A stretch of DNA of 11,149 nucleotides, taken from Candidatus Propionivibrio dominans. GTDB lineage: Bacteria > Pseudomonadota > Gammaproteobacteria > Burkholderiales > Rhodocyclaceae. The position numbers were made by a program, and so were the translations under genes. The stretch is from NCBI GenBank assembly GCA_016709335.1, contig JADJNC010000036.1, positions 1 through 11,149 on the forward strand, written 5' to 3'. A model generated the notes under the pieces. It saw nothing but the letters and a program-made list of their open reading frames with translations, had not been told where the DNA came from and ran no database searches. This document shows, piece by piece, positions 10,944-11,149 of the stretch; within the stretch, counting starts at the first letter, position 1, and each line of letters starts with the position of its first letter.

Positions 10944-11149
10944 TGGCAATCGCAGGCGGTGCCACAACATCTTATCGCTGCCAGGTAAACGACGGCCAGT
11001 TGACCGTGACACAAACAACGATGCTGCGCTCTCTGTGCACATCGACGAGCGCTGCACTTGCGTTGCTGGCATCTGGTGAGCGCGTAACGGTGGCAGGTTC
11101 CGACATGGCAGAGTTGCGGCGGATGCTGGACGAGCAGGGGTCAGGGTAT
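10943..11149 (+). CDS. Unknown protein, runs off the right edge
   Basis: ATG 10943 overlaps the previous stop (TAATG), with GGGTGGAG (10931-10938) as a close ribosome site. Sixty-nine codons remain open to the window end: it begins M-A-I-A-G-G-A-T-T-S-Y-R-C and continues through L-A-L-L-A-S-G-E-R-V-T-V to a helix M-A-E-L-R-R-M-L-D-E-Q. Too little is present to name a family. The missing 3' part would decide it. Confidence 0.6.
   Translation, partial: MAIAGGATTSYRCQVNDGQLTVTQTTMLRSLCTSTSAALALLASGERVTVAGSDMAELRRMLDEQGSGY

Overview
The window reads as a stretch of a tailed double-stranded DNA phage or prophage (Caudoviricetes-like). All supported genes lie on the + strand, most overlap by 4 to 14 bases or sit a few bases apart, and the content is replication, DNA modification and distal virion genes. 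No gene identifies the host. Base composition is moderate to slightly GC-rich and start sites are Shine-Dalgarno-led, which fits a bacterium and nothing narrower.

Layout. 1-720: the tail end of an MT-A70-type adenine methyltransferase overlaps a PD-(D/E)XK-like nuclease. 735-3066: a replication operon with a 37-residue protein, a primase-polymerase and an SF3 (D5/P4-like) helicase encoded as two overlapping genes instead of the usual single fusion. 3067-3360: a non-coding stretch with a large nested inverted repeat built from GTTACGCTTG motifs, my candidate origin or initiator-binding region, followed by three TTTCGYAYAGA repeats ahead of the next gene. 3361-3903: an orphan protein that looks like a HARP-type plus a TubC-type small domain. 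4027-6572: a tightly coupled run of a D12-class (Dam-like) methyltransferase, a zinc-finger/homing-endonuclease-repeat protein, a DUF559/Vsr-like nuclease, a small unknown and a MazG-like protein.

A sigma70-like promoter at 6562-6589 then opens the virion module: a probable structural protein (6626), a LamG-bearing fibre or adhesin with about sixteen 22-24-residue repeats (7139-9031), and two small virion-associated proteins (9036, 9436), closed by a strong intrinsic terminator at 9725. After it come a small helical protein, small membrane proteins (a holin-like one at 10478) and two unknowns, the last running off the window.

The most unusual features are (i) the split primase/helicase beside an iteron-like inverted repeat, (ii) two separate methyltransferase-nuclease cassettes, and (iii) several reading-frame breaks confined to about 8.1-10.3 kb. 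Two breaks are in the fibre repeats, where DNA-level copies lie 431 bases apart (not a multiple of three). One is at the end of the 9436 gene and one possible break is in a membrane protein. These are either assembly or sequencing errors, decay, or a way of varying the fibre. No terminase, portal, capsid, integrase, tRNA or CRISPR array is visible.
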